Assembly (NCBI GenBank): GCA_019925105.1
Contig: JAHGAU010000037.1
Coordinates: 124,001-188,000, forward strand
Origin: Niebla homalea
Taxonomy: Eukaryota > Ascomycota > Lecanoromycetes > Lecanorales > Ramalinaceae
Length of the DNA: 64,000 bases
Reading direction: 5' to 3'
Shown: positions 12,121 to 25,600 of the stretch, piece after piece
Numbering within the stretch: position 1 is the stretch's first letter
Layout: each line of letters opens with the position of its first letter
Made by a program: the position numbers and the translations under genes
The notes under the pieces: model-generated
What the model saw: the letters and a program-made list of their open reading frames with translations, nothing else
What the model was told of the DNA's origin: nothing
The model's database searches: none

Positions 12121-13712
12121 ATGAGTGCTGACTCGGCAATACCCTCGAGAGACGGTTTTGAGCGACTCAGCTCTCGCGAAACACTCAAAATCACGACTTT
12201 GTCCCAGGTGGGCTTGCGACAATTTCTCGGAATGTCCTTCTCACATCTTACCAATATGCCATTTGCTCCACGCTCACTACTCAAGCACCACACATGCGTC
12301 TCACTTCACCACTGTCTTCAATGTCTCAGCGAATACCTCACCGTTGCCAGGTCCCTGAGGAAAACAGTATTTAAGAGCCTCACCCTTAGGGCATTACCCG
12401 CAGAGCTGCGTATCAGCTCCGGCTTCATGAGCCACAAGTCAGCTCGACATTTCAGCCCCGCACACGACAGCCAGCAATACCACGGCTCAAAGGACTGTGT
12501 TATGGTTACGGCTCAAGGAATATACCATGGCTAAGCTCTCAACATTATGTCATGCCCGCAGCTCTTAAGGACTGTGGCATGGCCACGGTATCACGGTCAT
12601 GGTGATTTCAGCGGTCATTCTGTTCCCTTTTTCTGGCTTGTTTGCTTCCGGTTCAAGGGCGAGCCTTCTTCAAACGGGTAGTGAGCATTGGCCACAATAC
12701 CCTCTGTACTGATACCCTTAATAATACCGTTACCACTATTAATACCAAAAAACCAAGATGATTTCTGGGGCTGGAAGACCTCGTTGGCCCGGTCTGTTGA
12801 AAAGAGAATTTTACTCCCTCCATCACTCACTCCATCATGGCGTCACACGGAGGAAAGAAATCACTAAAGAGGCCAGAGTTATAGTTTATGGAGCCAAGAT
12901 TCCAACTGCTTAACAGGGCTTCTGTTGAATTGATAACAATATTTCCATTGATTAAAAGCTATATCTATAGAGCCCAGGAAGATAAAATCTATCTGTAATT
13001 AACTATCAAGGCATATTAAGATATACGTCTAAATTTTTATAATTATATTACGCTTTTTTACCAGTACGTAACATACTTAGGCCTTATTTATAAACCGTCT
13101 TTAATACCTTTAATATTCTCTTTATTAATAACGGCGATAATATTACTTTAAGGTTATTTAAAGCCGATATCTGTTAACTTAAGTGATTTAATTAAAATAT
13201 TTATAATTTATGGCTTAAATGGAATTTACTTAAGGGTAAGCTTATATATTTTGAATATTATTTTACGGATAAAACAATAACAAATTTTAATATGTTTTAT
13301 ATAATTATCTTTGAACGTCTTATTAATAATCTTTATTACCGCTTATTTATTTAATGTAAAGGGTAATAGGCTATTATATTACTATCTTTATCGCCTATTT
13401 TATTTAAGAATAGACCGATAAGAAGTATTTTATAAATAATCTTATAAACCATATTATATTTAGATTTTACGGATAAAACGGTAGAGTTAATTTATTATTA
13501 AAAATTAATATTAATAAGCTTATTTTAATATTAAAAAATCTGTTTATTTATTAACCTTACTCTATCCTTAATATCCGTATAAAAAATTTCAATTACTTTA
13601 TAAGCTTTTTACTTTATTCAATAATAAAGCTTAAATAGATCCCGATATTATAAGTATTATTAAGATATTTAATGTTATACTTAAGCGTAGAGTGAATTGA
13701 AGATAGAGAAAA
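12121..13712. other. Gene-free stretch across the island border
   Basis: From 12121 to about 12990 the base composition is normal but I see no supportable gene; the open frames are short and unlike known proteins. From about 13000 the sequence turns abruptly AT-rich and RIPed. A segment at about 12912-13016 begins TGTTGAATTGATAACA and ends near ACTATCAAGGCA, which recalls copia LTR ends, but I could not prove it. Confidence 0.4.
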
Positions 13713-14203
13713 ATGGCGACGAATAAAGGGACCCCAGAGGTCCAAAACGATACGTATACGTATAGCTTAAGTAATAATAAGATTAATGCTTTAATTACGA
13801 TGAATATAAATAATATAATAATTCAAAATAAAGAAATATACGGGTAAATAGCTTATATTAATAAAAGTAACGGGAAATCGTATAAATAACGTAATAATAA
13901 CGCGATAAACGGTCGTTAAATTAAACAAAAGAATTACAGTCAATAAGATATACGTCAAAAAAAAGTATAAAAAATAATAGGTAAAAAAAGCGTTAAGGAA
14001 ATTCGGGCGGTAACGGTAATAAAAGGAAAAAGCGATAAATACATATAAAATAAATATAAAGTTAACGATATTAAAGGTATATAAAATAGAGATAAAAATA
14101 TTGAAAACGATAAATTTATGAATAATTAAGGATAAAGAATAAAAGAGATAATACGTTAAATACGTGAAAACGGTAATAATAATCCGTTTAATAATTAAAA
14201 AAG
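13713..14203 (+). mobile_element. RIPed 5' fragment of a Tad1-like LINE (ORF1 start)
   Basis: The ATG at 13713 opens the frame MATNKGTPEVQNDTYTYS, the same start as the ORF1 of the LINE that reads leftward from 32655; a third copy lies at 36238. Downstream the frame is broken by TAA/TAG codons explained by RIP of CAA, CAG or TGG. It stops at 14203 where an LTR-like sequence starts. The short leader just before the ATG resembles that of the 32.66-kb copy, so the 5' end of the element is kept. This is a fragment, not a functional gene. Confidence 0.7.
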
Positions 14204-14398
14204 TGTTATGCACGTTTTGGTAATAAGTAAATGCACTGTAAAAGTAGGTGGTAAGTGTATGAATAATGATCTATCTAAGTGCTATACAGGAGTAATAAGT
14301 AGGTACGTATATTAAGCACTAGGCCCGCTATACCTTATTAAGCGTTAATACCCGTTAACAAGCTAATAAGCTCTTAGTAATAACCTTGGTTTATAATG
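14204..14398 (+). repeat. RIPed copy of the 184-bp LTR
   Basis: It begins TGTTATGCACG and runs parallel to the reverse complement of the solo LTR at 19848-20031 for most of its length (shared words AAATGCACTGTAAAAGT and GTAAGTGTATGAAT). It is more AT-biased, with C-to-T and G-to-A differences. The 3' border, near 14398, is blurred by RIP, and I could not confirm a target-site duplication. It is inverted relative to the other copy, so the two are not the pair of LTRs of one element. Confidence 0.7.
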
Positions 14399-17300
14399 AA
14401 TATATTAAAAAAGGAAAAATACTACGTTTATATTAATAAATAATTACCCTATTTTACGCGTATTACGTTACGGCTTATAAATAACGTATACTAAGGCCGA
14501 TATTAAGGCTTTTTATCAAAGCTTAATAGCTTACCTTAACGTAGCAATATAACGTATTATTATAACGCCGGCGTAAAAATAACGTTAATTATTAATAATT
14601 ATCTCCCTTTTTATACGTTAATCTTTAAGGTATAAAGAGATATATTTAGGAAGCTAATGTAAAGCCCGCTAATTATATAAGGTTTATTAAAAACCTATTA
14701 TTAAACCCAATAAGAAAAGGGTAAAAAGAGAAGAATCCTTTGGTATATAAGTAAGTATAATAATATTTATTTAATAATAATATAATAAGGGTACTTTATA
14801 TTAATAAGGAATTAACGCAATTTATAACGCTTATTAAAAACCCCTTTATAAAACTTAATAGGAAAAGGTAAATAGGAAAAGAGTCTTTATAGTATTAATT
14901 AATAATTACTTAAAGCTTTATTATTAATTTATTATACCGTAATAAAGGTAAACGTTATCGTAAAAACGGCGCGCGATTATAATAAAGCTTTTATTCTATT
15001 TTATACTTTTTCTTTTTTTCCTTAATAATCTTAATCGCTTTTATAAATATAATAAATTAAGGGTTTATATAAGTATTTATAAGTTAATACGTATATAATT
15101 ATATACCCTTATTATCCATATTATTATTATAATAAGTAACGTTAACGTTATATAAATACGTTACTTATATTAATAATCCGCTTATTTTTATTTATAAATA
15201 AAATATATAAATTGACCTTAATCTTTAAGCCGTAAAGTATACGGATAATAATATATTATTAACGTAAATATAAATATAATATTAATAATATATATAATAA
15301 CGCTTTATTTAGTTTATTTTTTATAAGATAAACTTTTATATTAACGGGGCCTTTTACCTTACCGTAAGTATTATAATAAATAATATACTTCCCGTTACCT
15401 TCACGTAAGCGTCCTTAACGTTATCGGACTATTATTACTTTAATACATATATAATTCCCGGATTAATTATAACCTTAAATAACTTAATAAATATATAAGT
15501 ATTAATTAATTAATACGCGGTTTATTAAGATATAAGCCCGGTACGTATAGAAACGTAATAAAATCCTTTAGGATTTTAAAGTCTTCCGGGTAAATATTAA
15601 TTAAATATTAATTATCATTAATCGGGCGGAATATACGCTCCGTTAAGTTATTTTAAAAGTTAAGGGGGAAATATTGGTCCTTTAAATAAAAAAAGAGGCG
15701 CCTATTACTTATATTAAAGCGGCGGGAAAAAAAGTTATCCGGCTTAAAAAGTAAATAAATAAATTATAATTTAATAGCGATATATTAATATTAATATTCA
15801 ATGTTAAATCGGCTTATTACGGAGGGGCCGGGCTTTTTATAAAAGTTCACTCCGTTGGGGAATTATTCCTTATTTCTTAACCTTATATCCGGGGTAAAAA
15901 GAATAAACCTTAAGCTTATAATATCCGGTAACTTAAAAGGTAAAAAGGAGGAAAAAGATATAAGTTTTAACCTATTTAAAGAAGAAAATGAAAAGGTTAT
16001 ACCCTTTTTAATAGCGTTATCGGGGGGGTTAACCTTAATTTTCAAGAGTAATACCTTAAAATCGAGTTAAAGAGCCTTTCCGGTAAATAATATTAAAGAA
16101 AAGCCTTTAATTAAGGCGGAAAAAAAAGTTAAAAAAAAAAGGAAAAAGAGAATAAAGAAGGTACGATACCCTTATACTTATCCTTAACATCGCTAACCTA
16201 TTCGTAGGAAAAGAAGGCCCGCGTTAATACAGAATTATAGATTATTCTTTTATTTTTATATATTAATATTACTGGAGTTCGGCGTTAAGCATTAAAGTTA
16301 ATAGCGTTAGGCGTTAAGCGCTTATAATCTATATATTATTAAAAGTAATATAGCAGATAATATTATTAAAGTTACCGGAGCATTAACGTAATCTTAATAA
16401 ATATACTTATCGATCTTTCATCACCTCGATAACTTTACTTAAAAACGTATTAGGTACTTATAATTTAACGTTTACGTTTCTTTACCTTTTAGTATTATTA
16501 CCGCTATTATTAAAGCCACCTTTATTAATTATAATATTATAATAAAAATAATCGCTTTTATAACGCCGGCTTATCCGCGTATATAATACCCGTAATAAGT
16601 AAAGTTATTAATTAGAGCCTAGACATTAATAATTTCACGGAAGGATAATATATAGGGGCTCAATAATTATAATATTAATTATATATATAATTATTAGCTA
16701 TATATATAACTTCCGCCGTTATAGCGTTATAACTTTATTTACTTTATATTGTTTTATTATACTATTCCCGTAATTTTTACGAATACTTTAAGTTTATCTC
16801 CGGCATTTATTAATTATATTCAAAGCCTTAGTTAATTTACTTAACCTAATATTAAACCCCCTTTTTACTTTTATTTTTATTAATGATTTCTTTAACTATT
16901 TATTCCTTTTTATTATTAATTAATTCAGGTATTTATATTATAGCTTCTACCGTTTAATCGTTAACGTAAATATAATAAGGCTTTAAAAGAGAAATATAAA
17001 TAATAGACTACATTTAATAAGCAAAAAAAAAAATTGGTGTATTTATATTTTAATGTTATTACTGATTTTAAAGGGTCTTATAAATCGGAACGTAAGCTTT
17101 TTACTTAATTATTTTAGCTTAAGGTTTTTAATATTTAATATTATTAAATTACTGATATTATATGATTTTAACTTATATTTCTTATTATACGTTTTTAAGT
17201 TAATTTAGTAATATAACGCTATTAATCCCTTAATATTAATCGTATTTTATATACTAATTTAGCTTTATTTTTTACTATAAGTATTTCTTTTTTTTTATAA

Positions 17301-20300
17301 CTTTATCCTTAAATTTAAAATGAATATTTAAATTATCATTATATGTTATTATAAAGGGGCTATAACTTAAAGTTAAAGATTCTGAGTTTATATAAATAAG
17401 TTTAATTGAAACGAATAATCCTGCTTAATTTATTTATTTAAAACTGGTAAAGATCCTTAAATATTATTTAAAATTTTAATTTTAACGCTTTATTCAACTA
17501 TCCATTTATAAGTAAAAAGCGGTACTTAACTTACGTTTTCTTTTTACGTAATAATATACCGATCCCCAGAATCTATTAATAAATAAAGATTTTTAATTAA
17601 TTACCATTTTAACCAACGTATTATACCGTAATACGATTTCTTTAAATAAAAAAAGGTCCGTTAATATAACGGTATCGATTTATTTTATAATAAAGAGGTA
17701 TTTATATATCTTTATATATTTATTTACGATTATTAAAATTAAGTTATAAACGTTATTTTTAATTTTACTTACGGGTAAGTTAATAATGAAGTTTATATTA
17801 AGTTCTTTTTATAATACGGCCGGTGAAAAGAATAAAGTAAGTTCATTATAAGGGCGGTAACGCGGTATTTTAATCTTTTAATAAGTATTATATATTTTAA
17901 TATAGTTATTAACTTAAGCCCATAACCCGTTTTAATAATATTTACGGGTTAGGAGTTTATAAGTTTTATTGGCTCTAAAGTAGCCCGTTAACGAGTTATT
18001 ATAATATTTATTAATTAGCTTTTCTTTAACCGCTTTATCCCGGGGGATATATATACGGCCCTTATAAATAATAAGGTTATTTAAATTAAGGTTCGAAGCT
18101 TTAATACGACCTTAATAAAAATATATCGGTACCGCGTTATTATCCTTAATTTTATATATGAATATATTATTAATTTATAAATCTTTAATAAATAGCTTAA
18201 TTAGCTTACATTCTTTATAAGGCCCTTTAAGTAATTATTAAATCTTTTCTATAGGATAATAACTTAAATACCTTTTAAAGCGAGTAATAATTAATAATTA
18301 ATAACCGCCGTCCGCCAGTACTCCGTTCATTTATCGGATTAAAGTATAAGTTTATTCTCTAAGGTAAATAATAATGTAATATTAAAAAATAAAACTCCTT
18401 TATAATTTAAACGTCTTAATAAAGGATTAATAAGGTTTATTTTACTTTAACGATAAAATACCTTAAAGTTATAACTAATAAGTTTTAAGGCTTATTTAAC
18501 CTGGCGCGGGCTTAACGCCAGTTACTTTATAAACCCCCGGAAGTTATTATAATCCGTATATATTTAAATTGCTTTAAAACCTTTTTTTAAATAATTTTAT
18601 TATTACTTAAATATTATAATAATAATAAGGAGCTCTTGATCGTATATCTTATGATTCTATTTAATAAAGGCTATTTTTCTAAATTAATATATAATTAAGC
18701 GGTAATAACTTTCTTTAAATTATTAAAAAAGAGATTTACGATAATAGAATTAAATATATTAATTTTTACTTATATCCCCCGTTTTAAGTCAAAATAACGG
18801 AATAATAATACGTTAATAAATATTTTACGGAGCCGGTTAAACGCCGTATTTACCGTATTATTTTACTTTAACGGGTTAACCCTTTTCCCTTCCTTATTAC
18901 CCTTAAGTAAATTAATTAAAAACTTAATTATTCTTAAATTTTTATAAATGAAATGATAATAAAAATTTATAAAGCTTAAAAAAACCTATTCTTCCCGGTA
19001 AATTTTTAGGGTAAATTAATCCTTAATCGTTTAAATACGCTTTTAATCTATTTAAATCCATTTAATAGAAAAAATAAACCGCAGGATTTCCACTTAAGTA
19101 ATATTAAATTAATACTCTTAAAAATTAATATAAAGCTAAAATTAATAAAGTCGCTTAAGGACTTATTAAATATAATATTAATAATCCGCCGGATTCTTAT
19201 TAAATATTAAAATATTATTTAAATAAACTATATAAGTTATATTGATAAGGTTAATAAGGGCATGGTTAATATAAGCTTAAAAGGTTATTAAAACGTTAAT
19301 TAACTTAAATAATATAATGAAATACTTGAAGTAATTATAACCCGTACGGAATACCGTTTTTTATTTATCGCCGGACTTAATCCGTAACCGGTAATAGGTA
19401 TCCTTAAGGTTTAAGTTAATAAACCGTTTAAAGTTTTTTAACCAATCGAAAGTTTCGGTAATTAAAGGTAATAAATATTGATTTTTAACTATAATTATAT
19501 TTAACTTATAACAATTAATATAGAAATAAAAATTACCGTCCTTTTTAAATATAAAAAGGATCGGCGTATTTACGGGTAAAGTTAAGTAATAAATCCAACC
19601 CCGGGTTATAATATCCTTTAAATACCGCCGAAGCTCCGTTAGTTGTATTTAAGATAAATTATATAAAAAAATTATATAATATTTCCTTATTATTTAAGTT
19701 AATAACGTAATTTTAAAACGTTACTTATTTGTCGCCGGATTAATCGTTATTTATAACGTACGTAAAGTAAATACATTAAGGATTACGTTTAAACCTTTTT
19801 AATTAATAATATAAAAGAATATTTTATATTATTTCTTTTACCCTTAATGTTATGTGCAAAGGCCATTGCCAAGACCTTTACGGGCACTAAGGCCTAAAGG
19901 GGTATAGCAGGCTTGGTGCTTGGCATGCACACCTACTTGTTACTCCTGCATAGCACTTATATAAATGATCATTCATACACTTACCACCCACTTTTACAGT
20001 GCATTTACTTATCACCACCTGGTGCATAACACTTAATTATTAATTAAATAAATAATATTATAATTAATAAACGTTATAATAAAAGATCTATTTATTATTA
20101 AGAAAAGCCGTTTACGGTAAAACGGCGGGAGTTAACTATAAGTTCTACTAGACCGTATATATTTATAAAATTAATTTACTTAAGTTCTAATATTAATTAA
20201 TATATTTAATAATTAAAGAATATCTAAAAAACTTATTTAACCCTTAATAATAAAACTTAAATATACCTTTAATTATCTTTTTATCAATTCCGACTTTAAA

Positions 20301-21000
20301 GCGCCGTTAAAGCTTTATTATTTTTTAACGCGTTAATTTTTTTATAAGATTTTATATTAATTATTAAGACCTTATTTTATAAAACGGTAAAGCAATTAAA
20401 TATATAATAGCCTTTTCCGTAATATATATAATATTTAACGTTCTTAGTTACTTTAAGGGCGGCATTAAAGTTTTTAAGTATAATTTTACGTTTTTAATCG
20501 TAAAAATTATTTTTAACAAAAATGTATACCGGCTTTAAGCTATTAGAATTAAATTTAAATACCCTATTTTTAAGGGATTTACCCTTATTAACTTTTTAAT
20601 TTTTATTAGTAGTACGCTTTAAGTTATTCTTTTATTTAATTACCGCCGTCACGATATTATTCCGGGTTCTTAATACTTTATTAATTATAAGGATTTTAAT
20701 TTTAAGCTCCGGTAAAAACTTTATAAAGAGTATATAAATATAAAACTTATTTAATAGTAATAATAAGTCCTTTTTTATAATCTTTAAAATATTACGGAAC
20801 TACGTTATTTTCAAATTTAAACGTTACTTAATATCCTTAAAACGTTTATAATAAAAAAGCCGGCGGTTTTCTGGATTAATTATTAAGTTTAAAAGCTTAT
20901 CTTTAAGTTCTTAATAATTTATTTTATAAATTTCTTTATCCGGTAAATTAATGATTTTACGAGAAATAAACCTTAAATAAAAAACTACCTTTTTTCTTTT
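14399..21000 (-). mobile_element. RIPed Ty3/gypsy retrotransposon
   Basis: On the minus strand the Ty3/gypsy gene order can be read through RIP stops. A gag zinc-knuckle region (YYGKGYYIFNC, a mutated CCHC) lies near 20370-20440. Reverse transcriptase near 19340-19600 has the blocks ITRGWI...PVNTPILFIFKKDG, VKNQYLLPLITET and NLKDTYYRLRIKSGD. The integrase zinc-binding part near 17950-18140 has YKGRIYIPRDKAVKEKL and FRANKTYKLL...KYY. A further integrase block near 17500 corresponds to the LSTAYHPQTDGQ region. Positions follow pol order from right to left. Borders are estimates; the left part (about 14.4-17 kb) is not resolved. A solo LTR is inserted between gag and RT. No part can be functional. 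Confidence 0.75.
19848..20031 (-). mobile_element. 184-bp solo LTR with 5-bp target duplication
   Basis: The unit starts TGTTATGTGC and ends GCATAACA, so it has TG...CA ends inside a short inverted repeat (TGTTATG/CATAACA). It is flanked by perfect 5-bp duplications CTTAA (19843-19847 and 20032-20036). This is the signature of an LTR-retrotransposon insertion reduced to a solo LTR by recombination. It is far less RIPed than its surroundings, so it inserted late or escaped RIP. The strand given is the one that matches the 14204 copy. Confidence 0.88.
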
Positions 21001-21779
21001 AATAAAAAAGAAAAATTATTATATAGCCCGTATATACGTTCTTTAATTAACTTAAGTAAAAACTTTTACTTAAAATTTAAGGAAAACAAGATAGTCCGGA
21101 CGTACTTCTTTATAAATAAAAGATTAAATATAGATAATTGAGACGTAATTTATTATAACGGAAATTTATATACGCTCCGGATTATATAGGAAAAGAATAT
21201 AAAAAATAATACAAATATTTATAATATAAATAACCCGTTATTAATTAATAGAATAAAGCCTTTTATACTATACTTAAAAGGGATATATTTATATCCGGGG
21301 AATATATTATATTAAAAGACTTTAACCTTTATTATAATAAATAAAATAAAGAAAGCTATATAATTAATTATATTGAACTAAAAGAGTTATTAATAATTAT
21401 TATAATTTGAACTCTTTATTATGGATCCTTTGAAGTATTATAACGTAAAAGAGTCAAGGATCTAAAATAACGACTAATTTGATGTTTAATACGGAAAAAT
21501 TTATTAATATAATAATAATATATAAACCTTGAAAAGATTTAAAATATAACTTAGACTATATACCGATATAAATAACTTTAAATTAATCAATCAATAAAAC
21601 GCTATTAAAATTAATAAAGAAAACGTAAAAAGTAATTAAACAACTTAAGATATATATAAAGGCAAAAAAGGCAATAACGTAATTAAAAAAGCTTCCTTAG
21701 TTAATTAATAAGAATTAAATTAACCTTTTTATAAAAAGTTAATAAAAGCGTTAAATAAAGTAATTAACGTAATAATCTT

Positions 21780-22273
21780 TACTCCCCCAACCGGGACGGT
21801 ATGGGACGGAATTTGATTATGGTCTTCCCATACCGGCCGGTACGGTATAAGGGTATTTCCCGTTCCTGTACCGTCCCTATCCCGCCGGTATAAGACCGGG
21901 AAATGTTAAGATCCCGGTGGCAAAAATATTATCCTTATTTTCAGTAGAAATTATATTATTTTTAATATTAAGCGAACCATTAAGCCTATCTAAGAGAAAT
22001 ATTTACTTCCAATATTGAATTTTTCGATATTTTTAAATTAATTTTAGGGTATTTTAAGGTATATATCATTATTTATATACTATAAATAGCAAAACGGTAT
22101 CTTGGCATTTCCCGGTCCCGTACCGGTCCTATACCGTTATTACCGGTACGGGATAACGGTACCCTTTCCCTATCCCGTACCGGTCCCGTACCTATCCCTT
22201 CCTATCCCGTACCTATCCCGTACCTATCCCGTACCTATCCCGCGGCATTAATCCCGTACCGGTTGGGGGAGTA
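21780..22273. mobile_element. 494-bp hAT-type MITE with 8-bp TSD
   Basis: The ends are TACTCCCCCAACCGG and its exact complement CCGGTTGGGGGAGTA. Both sides carry the identical 8-bp duplication ATAATCTT (21772-21779 and 22274-22281). An 8-bp duplication plus T/CA-type ends is characteristic of hAT transposons. Inside both ends are iterated words such as TATCCCGTACC and ACCGGTACGGG. There is no transposase frame. It sits inside the plus-strand LINE, so it inserted after that LINE. Confidence 0.9.
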
Positions 22274-22470
22274 ATAATCTTAGCAGTAAAACCGTCTTAA
22301 AAAGCTAAAACTTATTAAAATAAAGACTATATAATAACGATTATAAAAGTAAAGGTATTAATTAAATAAGCTATTGAATATAAAAACCAAAAGATATTTA
22401 TATAATTAAAAAAAGCTTAAGGAAGAAGGAGAAAATTATTAAAAAGGTTAAATAAATATATTTCCGGTTA

Positions 22471-22689
22471 TGTAATGGACGCAATGTGTGTATTGGTAAT
22501 AAGTGTGGTATGTATAATGATTTATTTTAACTGAAGATTCCGTCCTTACCTTAGGACGGAATCCTTGTCCTCTATCTAAGATACTAATACTAGTCCTATA
22601 CATAGTAGATACAGTTGTCCTGTTCCTAGGACAATACCATGTCCTACGCGTACCATCAGTACCATGTCCGTTACACCATGTCCGTCACA
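22471..22689. mobile_element. 219-bp solo LTR with RIP-marked TSD
   Basis: It begins TGTAATGGAC and ends GTCCGTCACA; the ends form an imperfect inverted repeat with TG...CA termini. The flanks are GGTTA (22466-22470) and GGTCA (22690-22694), a 5-bp duplication differing by one C/T, as expected if RIP hit one copy. Inside is an 11-bp perfect hairpin, GATTCCGTCCT/AGGACGGAATC. A second GTCCGTTACA just before the end offers an alternative border without a matching duplication. It lies within the LINE at 21-25.5 kb. Confidence 0.82.
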
Positions 22690-25600
22690 GGTCAATAATT
22701 TGTAACTTAACCGTTTCCCACCGTAAGGTATAGAAAGTAATGAAATATAATAAGGAGTAAAGTAAAAAGTTTAAATTTATCCTTAAATTCTCGCCGTTTA
22801 AAAAGCTTAATAATACGGTAATTAATACCTTTAATAGTAAAATCAATGCTCTTAAAAAGGTTTTCTTCCCTCTTCCATTAAATATAGAGTTATTAAATAT
22901 TAAAGGAGCTATATACTTTAATCCGGTAATCATTAATAAAAAGGTAACTTTGGAAATAATAATAAAAGTGATTAATAAATAAAAAAAAATTAAAACCCTT
23001 AAGTTAAACGGAATTCTAAATAAGTTTTATTAATAATAATATTATTATTTAAGGTCTTTATTTACCTATTTTAAATATATTTTAATATTAATTATTACCC
23101 CTATAACATTAAAAAGGTTAAAGTCATTATTTTTAAGAAATTAATTAAATTAAATTATTTAAAAATAAAAACTTATAAGTTAATCGTATTCCTTTATACG
23201 TTAATGAAAGCCTTAAAAATAATAATTATAAAGATTTTTAATAATTACGCTGAAGAATACGGGCTGCTTTTTGATTAATAAACAAGTATAAAGAAAAAGA
23301 AATTAATAAAAACGGCTTTAAAAGGTTTAATTAACGGTATATATACGGTAAAAAGTTATAAAAAAAGTATATAATAAGTTTTCTTCCATTGAACGTTATT
23401 AAAGCCTTTATTAAAGTAAATAATTAAAGATTACTTTATAATTTATAAAATAAAGGAATGCGGTTTTTCCTTATAAATTAAATAAAAAGTTTCTTAAATA
23501 ACCGCAAAATATTAATTATCTTAAGTTAAAAAATAAACTTAATTAAGTTAATTATAATTAAAGTATCTTAACGGTTATTTGTTCTTCCGATTTTCTTTTT
23601 TTTCTTTAATAATTTATTAATCAAAAAGTTGATAAAGTTAAAATAAAAATTTTAAATAAAAAACTTTATTAATAATATTTATTTTTTAACTTATAATACG
23701 TTAATTTATACAAATTACTTAAAGTTAAAATAGGTTTACAGAGTTTATTTACTGAAAATAAGGACGTATAAAGCGTAATTTACATTGTATAAATATCAAC
23801 TTATTTATATAATTAAAAGCTTAAAGCTATATAATATAATAATTATAATAAGCTTAAATAAAATTATAGTAAAATTAAAAGTTAATATTAAAGTTTTAAA
23901 TCGACAGAAAGTTTAATTAAAAAAATTATATAAAAAAGGTTTAAAAGAAAATGATCTTATAAGAAAAAGGTTTTATATACTTTATAATATTAAGGTAACA
24001 AGCCACTTTATAAAAAGCTAAAACGGTTTATTAAGTAATAAAAAAGCCGGCTATAACGTATATAATAACTCTTTAATATATACTTAAAAGTACCTTTAAA
24101 TATAAGGAAAAGCTTATTTAATAACTATAGAAGGTTTAAAACCGGTACTTAAAAGTAATTAATAGCGCCTATAAAGTAACCTTTATTTCAGTGTTAAAGT
24201 CCGAAGTCTTTATATTATTGATTAAACTATGTTTTAATTAAATAATTATTTAACTAAAACTTAAAAAAGGTATATATCCGGTTATATTAATAAGGAATAA
24301 ATATATATATTTAAACTTTAAAAAGTCTTAAATAAAGAAAGAAAGAAAAGAAATACTTATTTCCCTTGTTAGAATAAAATTAAAATAGATTAAAAAGGAA
24401 ATCGATTTAACTTATATTTAAAAGGTTGATATAAATACGTATAAATGGTTACTTAATATAAAGAAAATAGAAATTAAGAAAGTTATAAAATTAAAAATAA
24501 CGGTAATTATTAAGTAAATTGAAACGTAATAGATTAAAGGTTACCGTGAATATAAAAGATTAATCTTTTAAAGGCGGAAATATCCGGTTTTAAATAGCGA
24601 AGAAATTATTAATAAATACCTCCGTTATTACGGGATTATAAGGAAAGGTAATAATATATTAATAATTTAACTTTAAACGGGAAAAAACGGCTTAACTTAT
24701 TTCCTTTTTATTATATATACCGGTAACCGAGTGAATACCCGCTATAAATATATATAAAAAAAATATTATATACGTATTTTTATTTTACTTACTATTTACG
24801 GAGACCAGGATTAAATTAATTAAAAAAGTAAGAATTAATAATTATTATTAAACATTAATTAAAAAAAGTAGTAAAATAACTGTTAAATCTATAATAGCTA
24901 TAAGTTTACTATTAGAGTTTAATTTAATTAATAAACTAAAAAATGTTATTAAAATTTTACCGAGAAGCTTTATTATTAATCCCGGAATAAAAAAATGTAA
25001 TAAAAAAGCTATATTTAACAAAAGTTCAAGGTTATTATTAATATTAGAACGATATAAAAATGGTTAATATAGAGGATAATAACGTTCATTACGAAAAACG
25101 TTATATATAAATAAAGTAATAATAATATACATATTAATAAAAATATCTAAAAGTACTATTTAAAATATAATATAAAACGGACTTATAAAGAAACGAAAAA
25201 TCAATAGGTTCAAGAGTAACCCTCAAAAGGACTTAATTATAATATTATAAGATCTCTTGGAAAAAGCGTATAAATAAATAATTATTTTTTAAATGGCTAT
25301 AAACGCTTTCTATCCTTTAAGATAAAAATAAAAGATAAATACATACCGGTTTTTAATCTTAACGTTACGGATATTAGATTTTTACGGTTATTAATAAGGC
25401 TTAATAGCCGATTACTAAGGAACGCCGGAATTAACTTAGCTAGATCCGTAATATAAATCAATTAATCAATCAATACTTAAGCGTATTAATATAAATTTTA
25501 GTTGGATTAAACTTAAAGCTATTTAATTTATCAATTAAGTATAAAATGTTAAAACGTATTATTTATATAACTTATTCAATAATACATATGAGTAGATTAT

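Larger units (their letters stand above)
21000..25475 (+). mobile_element. RIPed Tad1-like LINE, plus copy, interrupted
   Basis: Read through RIP stops, the plus strand gives the end of an endonuclease domain (YLYPGNI near 21280, D-Y-IPI near 21560), then the reverse-transcriptase N-part (KFPPFKKLNNT, INTFN, KKVFFPLPLNIEL near 22770-22890, then a LRPDGI-like motif mutated to LKLNGI near 23000) and later RT blocks. The 3' end near 25475 shares GGAACGCCGGAATTA and GCTAGATCCGTAATATAAATCAA with the minus-strand LINE and ends in a short TCAA-type tail, as in Tad/I-like LINEs. A hAT-type MITE and a solo LTR have inserted into it. The 5' part is missing or unreadable, and the left border is approximate. 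Confidence 0.75.

Noticed and set aside
13791..14213. 140-codon minus-strand frame rich in Tyr, Phe and Ile
   Set aside because: It is antisense to the RIPed LINE ORF1 start. RIP of the sense strand removes stop codons from the antisense strand, giving long hydrophobic-looking frames.
15855..16070. 71-codon plus-strand frame with a Lys/Glu-rich middle
   Set aside because: It lies in RIPed gypsy DNA on the opposite strand to pol. No family resemblance.
22685..22933. 82-codon minus-strand frame resembling the plus-strand frame at 29444-29644
   Set aside because: Both are antisense to the same part of the LINE reverse transcriptase, which explains their similarity.
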